Below, piece after piece: positions 25,401 to 34,073 of a DNA stretch of 64,000 nt. The DNA is from Perca fluviatilis. Lineage: Eukaryota > Chordata > Actinopteri > Perciformes > Percidae. Position numbers and translations under genes: made by a program. Below the pieces are notes generated by a model. It was given only the letters and a program-made list of their open reading frames with translations. It searched no databases and was not told the origin of the DNA. The number at the start of each line of letters is the position of its first letter. Position 1 is the stretch's first letter. Where the stretch lies: the NCBI RefSeq assembly GCF_010015445.1, contig NC_053126.1, forward strand, positions 17,754,169 through 17,818,168, in the 5' to 3' direction.

Positions 25401-28400
25401 TATTTCAAAATCACACAGGAGGCATGGGAATGTCATTGAGCCCTAATTTTTATAACGGTGGTTAATCATTATATATTATAGTCATATTATAATCATCATG
25501 TATGGTTATTCATACAATCTCCATAATGTGGAAATAAAAATAAAAAACTCCCTATATCAGAAAGGACCAGCTTCAGTAGGATTCAGCGGTAAAGTCTCAT
25601 TGTTAAATTTAAATGTAAATTATCCCTTCTGATGATTAACACTTGACACTGTCTACTTGAATGTTTCCTGCTTATGTTTCCTATATTTGGTCACTGACAG
25701 GATGTACAAGGTCAGGGTGGTAAAACTGCCCATATGGTGCTGACAGTAATGCAGTGACAAATGAAAATTCCCCCCCCCCCAGCGCACAAACCGGATTCCA
25801 AAGGATATACATGTGGAGCCGGAAAGGTTTGCTGCAGAGCTGATCAGCAGACTGGAGGGCGTACTGAGGGAGAGGGAGGCTCAAGAGAAGCTAGAGGAGC
25901 GACTGAAGAGAGTGCGATTGGTAGGTTTCATTTTTTTTTTCTCAACCAGTGTCTACTGTTTAAAGCACAAGCAGATCCACTGTTTTTTTTTATTTGGTGT
26001 AACACGTCAGAGTTTCTGCAGAGGTTTACACTGAAGAGCATTGTCTGTAGACTAAATGACCTCTAACATTATACAATTCAAGCAGTGCAGGGATGTTTTG
26101 ATTCCAGTGATTTTGAGCTGCTTTTCACTCAGTAAAGTTACATCTTGGCTTCTGGTGACTCTGAATAATATTATTTGCCAGATGGAAAAGAAAATTGTAT
26201 GAAAGTATGGATCCCTAACAACTATTTTTATCGGATTTATCAGATTAGTCTGACAATTATTTTCTAGATTATTTAATCAATAAAATGTCAGAAAATAGTG
26301 AAAGTATTTTCCAGGAGCACATGGTATCTTCAAATTCCTTATTTTATTTTACCAACAGTACAAAATCTTAAAGACATTACTGTACATCCGCGAAATTTAC
26401 GTTTTATCAGCTGTTTTTTTTCCATAGCTACGTGCCACCGGCACTGATGATGTGATCCAAACATTTCCATTAACATTTAACTCCAGAGCGTTTGAGTCGT
26501 TTAACCCAATGAATCACTGAATATGTTGGAGGGAGTGTGTGCCACTGTGTCTCCTGATCTATTCTCATTAATACAAACTGACACATGTTTCAAACACAGT
26601 TTTATTAATTCATCTCTGTAATGTTGACACGGAACTGGCGGAGTGATATTTTAAGTGATGAGCCTGGTGTGCTCATTTGGCTCTGGGTGTGCTGTCATGC
26701 TGATTGGAGCACATTCTAAATGTCTAGTTGACCAATCAGATTGCCTGGTCGGATTTACTTGTGTAATTTTCTTTCAACCAACTAATCAATTCATTGAGTA
26801 ATTAACATATACCTAGAGTAGTCTTATATTGGCAACATTTATATTGAATATTACATTTAAATCCTGCTATAGTTTTTGTATTCTTAGGTTTTAGCTGTTT
26901 TGAGTGAACATGTTTTGGTCATGAGAATCTCATTTAAATTCTCATTCCACAAATATTGATTTCAAAGTACTCTTTTATTTTTATTTTTAATTTTTTTTCC
27001 CCCACCAGAATAACTTTGATATACTTTAATAAAAGAATACATTGTGACCATAGATGGTGTATTGAAAAGCAGACCAGGAGTATCAGTATCAGTAATGTGC
27101 ATGAGATACCACCAAAGCCCGTTTCGGAGCCAGAAAGCGAGATGTGTGTCTGGCCAGTGGGCTTCAAGTGTTCAGTAACAAAGGAGACTTAAATCCGTCT
27201 GGCCTTAATGAAATTAATGAGACCAGCCATTTGAATAGAGAATAAAAAAACATAAAGAATCACTTGGAGATTTCCATCCTTGGCCTGTCAGCAGTCTGGC
27301 TTCGTCGATGAATCAGATGGAGCACCTGCACACTCGGCCGTTTGTAAGTCTGGAACAGCGTGCCGCCTGTTTGATGTCACTTGAACGGTGATGAAATGGT
27401 TGCTGCTACCACAAATGAAGTCTCCCTCAGTACACAGACCCAAGTACTTAGTCTCAAGGCAGACATTGTATGTGTTTTGGCCCTGGAAGGAGAAAAGCTG
27501 CCATCACACAGTTTAAGGTTTGCTTTATTAAACCTGGAGGCAAGCATGAAATGACTGCCTTCATCAAGTGATACTCTGAGCATCTAGAAGATGAAATGTG
27601 AGCTTAGCTTTTTAACCATAATATCAAAAAAATGATAGTTTTTATGCATGAAGGATTTCTGGTTAATAATTGATGTTATCATTGTATTGCTGTGAGGAGA
27701 AGGTCCACATGACTCCATGAGAATGTGAGTAAGTTATTGCCACAGCTCTGTCACACACAGTCTGCTAAAAATGTAATTATGGCTTCACTTAACGTAATTA
27801 TTTGGAACAATGGACCGTGTGGCCCAGCTATGCACAGGGTAATTGACATGCACAAGCAGCAGCATTCTGTTCATGACAATAAACCAATGGCAAAACGACT
27901 CATGTGAGCTGCTGTAGACTCTTATAAGTAAATCGCCATCCACTACTAGGTAACTTGTAGAATGTCAAATATATCTGCTGTTGTTTGCCAAGGAATTTCA
28001 TTTTCAAATAGAAAAGATAGCGCCCGTGGGAAAGTGTGCTTCATGAGTGGGCTCAGCTAACACATATCTGGATCTGGTGCAGAGATACGAAGACTCATCA
28101 ATTATTAAAACATGCCAAGAAAGATTTTTTTCTTTAACAATATCGCTGAGTTTCCAAAAGGAGTGGGTACAGGGAAGTTACGTTTATGTAGGCGCAGAAA
28201 GAGACACTCTTAATGGTTTCTTTTATACGGTTATAAGAAATGGATGGTGAGCACTGGGCAATAGCAAACTCAGTTAGTTTGTTTACAAGTGAAGGTTTGT
28301 TCAATTATTAACATAACTGCTATAAAAGGGTTGGGCATGGGCAGGTTAGAGTGAAACCCCTACCTACTGTTGTCCTACTGTACCACAATATCTCTTTGTT

Positions 28401-28530
28401 CAAGTCTTGATGGGGAATACTGCTGAATATAATTTGTGCTTGCAGATTTTATCTCCAGTAAGAAAGTATTAGGTTTAGGATTTCATTTATTTAAAATGGT
28501 GTGAGGTCCTTGTGCCATAAGGATCATAGT

Positions 28531-28580
<50 letters not shown>

Positions 28581-31500
28581 CTTTATTGAGGGAAATGTAG
28601 GCATCCATTAGCTTCTTCAACATTTACATTTTATTTTTACGTTATATGTCTTCGCTGCACATCCTCCACTCCCTACAGTGCCTGCTTATCAAAAGATATT
28701 GTGAATGCCTGCAGTATCCCAAAAATCCTAATTTGTGTCAACTGTATGAAAAAATATATTTTAAAAGAAGAAATACATAAAGATATACGTATTTTATATG
28801 GCTTAGTTTTATCAACGTGTTGGACATAATGCTTCAGATATTCATACCTGATCTTTCTAACCAGAATTTATTTTTTCCAGATTGTTATTCCAGATTACAT
28901 TTTTTTCCTCTAAATGATGTTTTGTTTTGTGTGTGTATTTTTGTTCTAAAGGAAGAGGAAGGTGATGAAGTCATGTCCACAGACACAGCATTATCCAGTC
29001 ACAGGTTACCCCCTGGTGCTTATTTGCAGAATTACAACTCGCATTACAACTCGCGCTATGCTGACAACACCTACAGCGGTCTTATTCTGAGAGATGCTCA
29101 TGAGGAGAATCCCGAGAGCATCCTGGACGACCACGTCCAGCGGGTCATGAAGACTCCCGGGTGCCAGTCACCAGGCACAGGCCGTCACTCTCCCAAGTCA
29201 CGCTCACCAGACGCTGTCCTAGGGGGCAAAGGGACAGGACTTGGAACGGCGCATGTTAAATATTCATCCAGGCACGGTCTCAAGGGAGACCCCAGCCACC
29301 TGTACCACCACAAACATGCGCACCACATCCACCACGCAGGCGTCGGCAAGCCCAAAGAGCAGGCAGAAGCTGAGGCTGCTGTTCGTGTACACGGCAGCTT
29401 TCCATGGAGCACAGAGACAAGTCCTCATGGATCAAAGTCTCGCACCTACGCAGATGGCATGGGATCCAACCCCATGGAGCATACAGGGTATAGGTACGTA
29501 CCAAACTCAAGCATTAGTTTCCTCTTTCTCAATAATGCACTGTTAACGCTTTTGTGATTTAGAATTGAGGCACTTGTTAATTTTCTGGCGACTGGTCCAG
29601 GGATAGGTATGTTGTTTGATTAGTCAAGATGGATTAGGACATTTTTTTGTTTCTTTTAGATAAAGTTAGTAGCTTTCATTTAAAGAGTCCTCTTTTGGTT
29701 AGGCCTTCCCTTTCTCCTCTCCGAAGTTTGCCTCTTCATTTGTGTTTGTACATTAAGTTCCTTGTCAATAAATAACTTTATTTTACCATTTCCAACTGCA
29801 TTTATGTTGCTTTTCCCTTCCCCCTAGCCAGCTGACTCGTAACATGCATCTGAAATGCTTTTTGCTTACCAGTTGTTTTCTTGAATTATTCAGTAGCAAA
29901 GGTGGCACACAGTTTAAAAGGGCGTTCAAGAAAGGTGAGGAATTGCGGCCTCATGACATGCCAGCGCCTGCAGAGGAGATGGAGAAAAACCAGAAGATCC
30001 TATTGTGGCTGATGGAAGGACAGAAAGAAATGGTTCAACATAAGAGGAGCCCATATGGGTCAGTGAGGACAGTTAACTTAGTGCAAGCATTTTTTGTTAA
30101 GAGTTGTTAAGAGTAAGCAGCACGGACTAACAATGGACAACGAGGAAAAGAGGCACTTTCTTTGAATACTCTAATACGCTTTGTTTCGTTTGACTGTTGA
30201 TATTCAAAAATTCATGACTTTACATTTCAGGAGTACCACCGTGTCCAAGAGGACCACAGGTCATGAGGCCCAACTGCGGAACAACATGCAGCCGTCTCAC
30301 CCTTTCATCCAGGATCCCACCATGCCCCCAAATCCAGCTCCCAGCCCCCTCATCCAGCTGGAGGAGGTGCGCCGACGGCTTGAGGAGGAGAAGATCAAGT
30401 CTGGAACTGTACAACTTAAGCAAAGGTAACTGGACGGACATGTCCCATTACCACAGTTATCTGCCCACTGAATCAGTGCAGTTTTTTAACAAAATCTATT
30501 TAACTTGATCTTTTTTCTTTAGTCAAAATGAAACCCTTTTGTTCTCTAGCCTGTGTGCTCCTTACGGCGAATGTGTGTCTAACTACTGGGGTTGTTCGGT
30601 CCCTCAGGTATGTGATGGAGGTAATCCAGAGGGGTCGCACTGCAGTCAGGCCTGCACTGTTCCCTCCGCTCAGCGTGGTGCCCGCCGTCTCTGACATCGA
30701 GCTCTCCCAGCCCGAGTATGTCCACCGTGTCCTACTAGTAACTTTACCCACTAGCTCCAAATTCCCCATAAGTCACGGCAACCCACTTCACTTCCCATTC
30801 TCATTACTGGTAGTTTAGTTACAGAGGACTGGGTTTTTTGTAGAGCTACTGAAAGAAACCTTTAGAAATCAGTAATGAGCAATCCCTTTCCCTAATTCCC
30901 TCCTGTGTCATTATGCAGTGTCCCACACTCTATGCTTGAGTTTGTTTTAATGTGGTATCTTGTCTAGTTTTTCCTTTGTGGCAAGTCTTATTCTGCCTCT
31001 ATCACTGCCACAAGAAAATTTTAAAACATTATGAGTAGTGCTGTCAAACGATTCAAATATTTAATCGCGATTAATCGCATTAATGTCATAGTTAACTCGC
31101 AATTAATCGCAAATTTTTATCTATTCTAAATGTCCTTGATTTCTTTTTGTCCCATTTCTTTTTTTCTCATTTTAATGCTCTTATCAACATGAAAAAGTGG
31201 ATCGGCTTGCTTTGTGCTTTTATCGCCTGGCTTTGACGAGGGGGCGGAGAATTCGCATCAGCTGTGTGCTCGGCCATCAGCTGTGTGCTTGGCCATAAGT
31301 GGTATTTCAGACTGGACGTGCTGCGATGATAGCTCAGTTCGACAAAACACACAGATTACTTTGGTCTTGTCAAAGGAACCATTTGGGAACTTTTTAAAAG
31401 TAAACTTTCCATTCAGAATCTTATTGGCAGCCATTTCAGCATCTCGCGCTCGCCATCCACTCAAAATGTAACGAGAACCTACTAGTCTTTGGCCGGCTCG

Positions 31501-34073
31501 CAAGCCCAAACAAGTGTGTGCGGCGTGCCTGTTGTTTTGTTTCCGATCTAGCTAGATCCGGTGTGGTGTTGTTGTTGCAACAGCATGTGAAAAAAACTAC
31601 AAAGTTTGCTAGGCCAAAAAGAACGTTGATCTCATGATAAAAAAATGTACGCCATTAAAATGGGTTTGTGTTAACGCCGTTAATAACATGTTTAACTGAC
31701 AGCACTAGTTGAGATCTATAAACGATCTGACGGAAAACAATAATTGTGAAATATAAAGTCTACTTGTGCTATATTTGGGGGTTAAATAAAACAACAGGAC
31801 GTCATACAAATCAAGCCTATGGATTCACCTGAACCTGACCCTACGCTGTGACAAGACTGTGTGAATCAAACATTGAGTTGTTAGAATTTACTAGTTTAGT
31901 GGCTGGCTAGTTTGCACCAACCACGGTGCAGAGAGGGAGAGGGAGAGAGGTCTACGCTCTTTAAATTAAGTTTTACAGTAAAGGACATTATTTTATTAGT
32001 TAATTTTGTAATGTGTAGCTATATGCAGATCTTTTAAAAGAAATGTTTATGTTGAAATAAATATACCTACACAAGTATCATCATTTTGGGCCAATTTTGA
32101 CAGCCCAATCAGGATCTACTTTAGTTAATTTGTGTACCTTTTACCTGTACGTCCTGTTGAAACAGTGCTTGTCATTTCCCTTGTTTATTATGTTATTGTT
32201 GTTTTCTATTCATACAAGCTATCCTTAGAGAGCGTCAGTGTTGTTTCCTCCAGAACTAATTATTGAAAAACGCTGTTCTGCATGTGATCCAGAAAACAAG
32301 AGGATGTTGGCCCATAGTTTCTCTTGTCACTCAGTACCTGTAATTGCACATATTGATTAGTGTTCGGCCTTGAAGATGCAAAGTATGGACTGACCTCAGT
32401 TGATCTTAAGTTCCTCATTCCCTTTAAGGTTATGTAAAGACCTTTCACAAAGTGCAGGACTTATGTCACTAGAGACATCTGCTTGTTAATGTCAGGAAAT
32501 TATTATTTATTAAAGTTCAGAATCATGACCCATTTTAAACAACACAATTTACAAGCTATAGGGTCCCTTTTTAGATGTGAAAAATAGTCAACATAACTTT
32601 GAAGTTTGGACTTTAATAATGGAAATTTTCGAAACAATTTTCTGTCTTTTCCACTTGCAGACACAAAGCCACTAAAAAGCAGCCATGTGAAAACATTACT
32701 GTGGCGTATTACTTCTGTGAGGAGCTGATACCGTACAGGACGTCTGTCAAAGGGAGGGTCGTCACTCTGCGCCAGTTCACAGAACTGCTAACAAAGAAAG
32801 GAAATTACAGGTGAGATGTATGGTGCTGTTTGGTGTCTATGGTCATAATTTGAGAGATGTATCACGACTAAAATTAGAATAGAATTTATCTTTTAATAAT
32901 CAGCAAGCAGGATTGCATTACAATTGTATTGTCTGTAACAAAACTTGCTTTGAGACTGCAAAATAGTCCTTTAACTTTATCAGAGCTATAGTTGTCTGGG
33001 GGATATATGGGAATAAATATAATTTGAGTAGTATGATTAAAGGTCAGAATTTTCACTGGTGATTTTTACTAAAGAGATCGGCTGTAACACATTTGTGATC
33101 ATCTTTGATTAGATGCAAATTCATTTCAGGCCCTACTTCTTCATCCCTGATATCATTCTTGACAAATGATAGGGGCACAGTCAGTTATAGCATGATGCAC
33201 TGATTAAAAACAATATACTTATTGAAGTGAATCCAATATCTTTAAACTTGAACGTCTCAATCTTGAGTATCGTCACCTTCCTAAAATAATGGCCTAAGTC
33301 ATTTTTCAGGTTTTTCAGAAAACAAAAAAAAACTGAACCAAATACTGAATATATATTTATTAATAATTTCACTCAAAAATGTTATAACAATAGATGACTA
33401 TTGACATACTAATAACAATGTCAGTCAATTATGCAACATAAGCGGAATAAATGCCTTTGTTACTTGGGCAATTTTAAACCTTCAACTCTGTCAACAATCA
33501 GTGTGTTTAAGTGCAGAGAAACCTCATCACTTACCAATTGGGAACGAGCCCTGAATCATGGAAATAACTTCAGTGATGGAGTGGTAGACTTTTGTTCTTC
33601 TTGAAGCAGCTGCCATTTTGAAAATAATGTAAAATTGCCTAAGTCACATTGTCTTTTGACTTTGGCAAAATAAAACGGCCTAAGTCACACTCTTGACATA
33701 GGCCATTATACTAAAGGTGTAGAATCACATAACCTGTTCAACTGAGGATGTAGGCAATTTTACCAGAGGTGGCCAGCAACATGAGGAGATGATTTAGGCA
33801 AGAAAATCATTTTTGTCAAAAAATGACGTAGGCCATTATTTTAGGAAGGTGACCGTATATAACACTGCTGGGCGCAATGTACAAACGTAAGTAAAGGTCA
33901 CAGCGTTTAACCTGGAGAAGTTAATGTTGTTCCTCACCTTTTTTAGGTACTATTTCAAGAAGGTAAGCGACGAGTTTGACTGTGGGGTGGTGTTTGAAGA
34001 GGTACGTGAAGATGACGCTATCTTGCCTATCTTTGAGGAGAAGATTATCGGGAAAGTCGAAAAAATTGATTGA
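12585..34073 (+). CDS. axin1: Axin-1, Wnt pathway destruction-complex scaffold (10 coding exons)
   Basis: Joined exons: 12585-13465, 23427-23567, 24481-24577, 25783-25920, 28952-29493, 29894-30058, 30231-30425, 30608-30715, 32661-32810, 33947-34073; 2544 nt, 847 residues plus TGA. All introns are GT-AG and the phases agree throughout. Axin binds APC, GSK3, CK1, beta-catenin and Dishevelled in the cytoplasm so that beta-catenin is phosphorylated and degraded. Visible parts are a tankyrase-binding RPPVPGEEG (residues 23-31), the RGS domain for APC (about 90-213), the GSK3-binding helix (385-419), the beta-catenin-binding helix around [11 protein letters not shown] (about 464-490), a His-rich stretch (about 533-550) and the C-terminal DIX domain (about 766-847). 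Length is close to human AXIN1 (862). It is axin1 rather than axin2: [20 protein letters not shown] and the ending KVEKID match axin1. Start: the ATG at 12585 has A at -3 and fits the family start; an in-frame ATG at 12570 is weaker. Confidence 0.96.
14274..15902 (+). mobile_element. Tc1/mariner element in axin1 intron 1, nearly complete
   Basis: 1629 bp between TA dinucleotides (14272-14273 and 15903-15904). The inverted repeats are long, about 215 bp (14274-14488 against 15690-15902), starting CAGTGCCTTGCGAAAG. The internal ends of the repeats share TGCAAAATTATTCAG with its complement, the paired inner and outer repeat layout of many fish Tc1 elements. Both ends are well preserved, so the copy is younger than the Tc1 relic at 2761-5981. 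Confidence 0.95.
14663..15683 (+). pseudogene. Tc1 transposase, frameshifted in the DNA-binding part
   Basis: The reading starts [20 protein letters not shown] (14663) with the first HTH, then shifts frame around 14913-15031; 14913-15683 continues in another frame to the stop. The catalytic half is intact: Asp in LWSDET, Asp in QQDNDPKH, Glu in [11 protein letters not shown] (a DD34E triad), plus [16 protein letters not shown]. The copy cannot make a full transposase without correction, but its ends could still be substrates. Confidence 0.92.
15905..16567. other. Intron sequence, no feature seen
   Basis: AT-rich sequence of the first axin1 coding intron with no open frame of note and no repeat ends that I can define. 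Confidence 0.4.
16568..16843 (+). mobile_element. 3' fragment of an L2-type LINE
   Basis: A reading frame ending at TAG (16679-16681) gives [20 protein letters not shown] then [12 protein letters not shown], the C-terminal signature of fish L2/CR1-group reverse transcriptases. A short 3' UTR follows with GAAGCACTTTGTGATTTTT and GTGCTATACAAATA, and the tail is a TTAC repeat (16823-16842). It is heavily 5'-truncated. Confidence 0.75.
17173..17244. repeat. 30-bp tandem repeat, about 2.4 copies
   Basis: Units start ATGTTCATGTTGTTATTCAG at 17173 and ATGTCCATGTTCTTATTCAG at 17203, with a partial third copy at 17233. Both full units end in TATGAGC. Confidence 0.7.
18114..18464 (+). mobile_element. 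hAT-type MITE, copy 1 (351 bp)
   Basis: Terminal TAGGGCTGGGTGATAT is matched by the complement of the right end, TAGAGCTGAGCAATAC. The flanking 8-bp duplication is AGCTCACT (18106-18113 and 18465-18472), as expected for hAT transposases. The interior is rich in CGATATCGATA-like steps and non-coding. Confidence 0.88.
18473..19125. other. Spacer between two sibling MITEs
   Basis: Intron sequence with a short C-run near 18586-18594. No gene or defined repeat. Confidence 0.4.
19126..19483 (+). mobile_element. hAT-type MITE, copy 2 (358 bp)
   Basis: Same family and orientation as the copy at 18114-18464: GATATGGAGAAAATCAAATA near the left, TTGCCCAGCCCTA at the right end. The flanks TTAAAGAT and CTAAAGAT agree at 7 of 8 positions, which fits an aged 8-bp duplication. 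Its right end is closer to the presumed intact terminus than that of copy 1. Confidence 0.85.
19851..20593. mobile_element. PIF/Harbinger-type MITE (743 bp) with long inverted ends
   Basis: The left end TGGCGCTTTTCCATTACATG continues through GGTACCTGCTCGACTCGCC and the right end is its almost exact complement for about 45 bp. TTA flanks both sides (19848-19850 and 20594-20596), the 3-bp target duplication of Harbinger elements. The interior holds a short CA run and no transposase. Confidence 0.85.
20594..23426. other. Rest of axin1 intron 1
   Basis: No gene. The piece at about 21105-21300 resembles the complement of a LINE or SINE 3' end (TTTATTGTCCCCTTAGGGAA). The short frame 21650-21847 has no clear family. 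The remainder is AT-rich unique-looking sequence. Confidence 0.4.
21105..21300 (-). repeat. Probable LINE/SINE 3'-end fragment
   Basis: ATTTTATTGTCCCCTTAGGG followed by AAATTCTGTTTTGGACTCC reads, on the minus strand, like the GGGAAATTC / TTATTAATCC-type 3' ends of fish Rex1/CR1-group LINEs and their SINEs. Borders are unclear. Confidence 0.35.
23427..23567 (+). CDS. axin1: axin1 coding exon 2
   Basis: 141 nt between TTCCAG and GT|GTATGT. It encodes the conserved [20 protein letters not shown] and SLTDSSV segment that follows the RGS domain in axins. Confidence 0.95.
23586..23607. repeat. (CA)n microsatellite
   Basis: About 11 CA copies just 19 bp after the donor of axin1 coding exon 2. Intronic CA repeats close to a donor can affect splicing through hnRNP L; that is inference only. 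Confidence 0.9.
24481..24577 (+). CDS. axin1: axin1 coding exon 3
   Basis: 97 nt; acceptor AATTCCAG, donor CCA|GTGAGT. Encodes [19 protein letters not shown] and GRVPLPHIP, the axin family linker before the GSK3-binding helix. Confidence 0.95.
24578..25782. other. axin1 intron 3
   Basis: No gene or transposon recognised. The stretch 24880-25060 is less AT-biased, contains CCTAATTAGGCCTCGG and several homeobox-like TAAT cores, and could be a conserved non-coding element. Confidence 0.35.
25783..25920 (+). CDS. axin1: axin1 coding exon 4 (GSK3-binding helix)
   Basis: 138 nt, phase 0 on both sides; acceptor is a C-run plus AG, donor TTG|GTAGGT. Encodes [20 protein letters not shown] and the charged helix ending [10 protein letters not shown], the GSK3-binding segment of axins. 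Confidence 0.95.
25921..28951. other. axin1 intron 4
   Basis: No gene. A GATA microsatellite with a LINE-like tail lies at 28531-28605. The segment 27180-27340 (CTTAATGAAATTAATGAG and a mixed-composition flank) is a candidate conserved non-coding element. Small open frames here lack family similarity. Confidence 0.4.
28531..28605 (-). repeat. (GATA)n with retroposon tail remnant
   Basis: Twelve GATA-type units at 28531-28580 are followed by CTTTATTGAGGGAAATGTAG, which is the complement of the short 3' end seen on Rex1-type LINEs and SINEs (GATA repeat being the tail). It is most likely a very short 5'-truncated insertion. Confidence 0.6.
28952..29493 (+). CDS. axin1: axin1 coding exon 5 (beta-catenin-binding region, His-rich)
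   Basis: 542 nt; acceptor TTCTAAAG, donor TATAG|GTACGT. Encodes an acidic start (EEEGDE), [20 protein letters not shown] (beta-catenin binding), TPGCQSPG, and [15 protein letters not shown] followed by [10 protein letters not shown]. Confidence 0.95.
29894..30058 (+). CDS. axin1: axin1 coding exon 6
   Basis: 165 nt; acceptor ATTCAG, donor GG|GTCAGT chosen because it alone keeps frame with the next exon and restores the family's Gly-Ser junction. Encodes [17 protein letters not shown] and [19 protein letters not shown]. Confidence 0.88.
30231..30425 (+). CDS. axin1: axin1 coding exon 7
   Basis: 195 nt; acceptor CATTTCAG, donor CAAAG|GTAACT. Encodes [20 protein letters not shown] and the helix [12 protein letters not shown], a PP2A-region neighbour in axins. 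Confidence 0.94.
30608..30715 (+). CDS. axin1: axin1 coding exon 8 (36 codons, skippable cassette)
   Basis: 108 nt with the same phase at both ends; acceptor CCCTCAG, donor CCCGA|GTATGT. Encodes [20 protein letters not shown] and [14 protein letters not shown]. The corresponding 36-residue segment is absent from a known shorter human AXIN1 isoform, so skipping here would keep frame (811 residues). Confidence 0.93.
31036..31707. mobile_element. hAT-like MITE in axin1 intron 8 (672 bp)
   Basis: Both termini read TAGTGCTGTCA inward, and the AT-rich ends carry ATTAATCGC and TTAACGCCGTTAA motifs typical of a widespread vertebrate hAT-derived repeat. No convincing 8-bp duplication is left. The open frames inside are not a transposase I can recognise. 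Confidence 0.7.
32661..32810 (+). CDS. axin1: axin1 coding exon 9 (start of DIX domain)
   Basis: 150 nt; acceptor CTTGCAG, donor TTACAG|GTGAGA. Encodes [20 protein letters not shown] and [14 protein letters not shown], the first half of the DIX domain used for head-to-tail polymerisation with Dishevelled and axin. Confidence 0.95.
33270..33855. mobile_element. Palindromic-ended MITE in axin1 intron 9 (586 bp)
   Basis: A left end with GTCACCTTCCTAAAATAATG followed by GCCTAAGTCATTTTT is mirrored by the right end, about 35 bp with one mismatch. TA lies outside both ends (33268-33269 and 33856-33857), suggesting a Tc1/mariner-type target. The motif GCCTAAGTCA or its complement recurs at about 33640, 33675 and 33700 inside. 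Confidence 0.72.
33947..34073 (+). CDS. axin1: axin1 coding exon 10 (end of DIX domain, stop)
   Basis: 127 nt after acceptor TTTTTTAG. Encodes [20 protein letters not shown] ... IIGKVEKID and TGA at 34071-34073. Confidence 0.96.

Noticed and set aside
31214..31509. Frames on both strands at 31.2-31.5 kb
   Set aside because: They lie within an hAT-like MITE and match no transposase or host domain.
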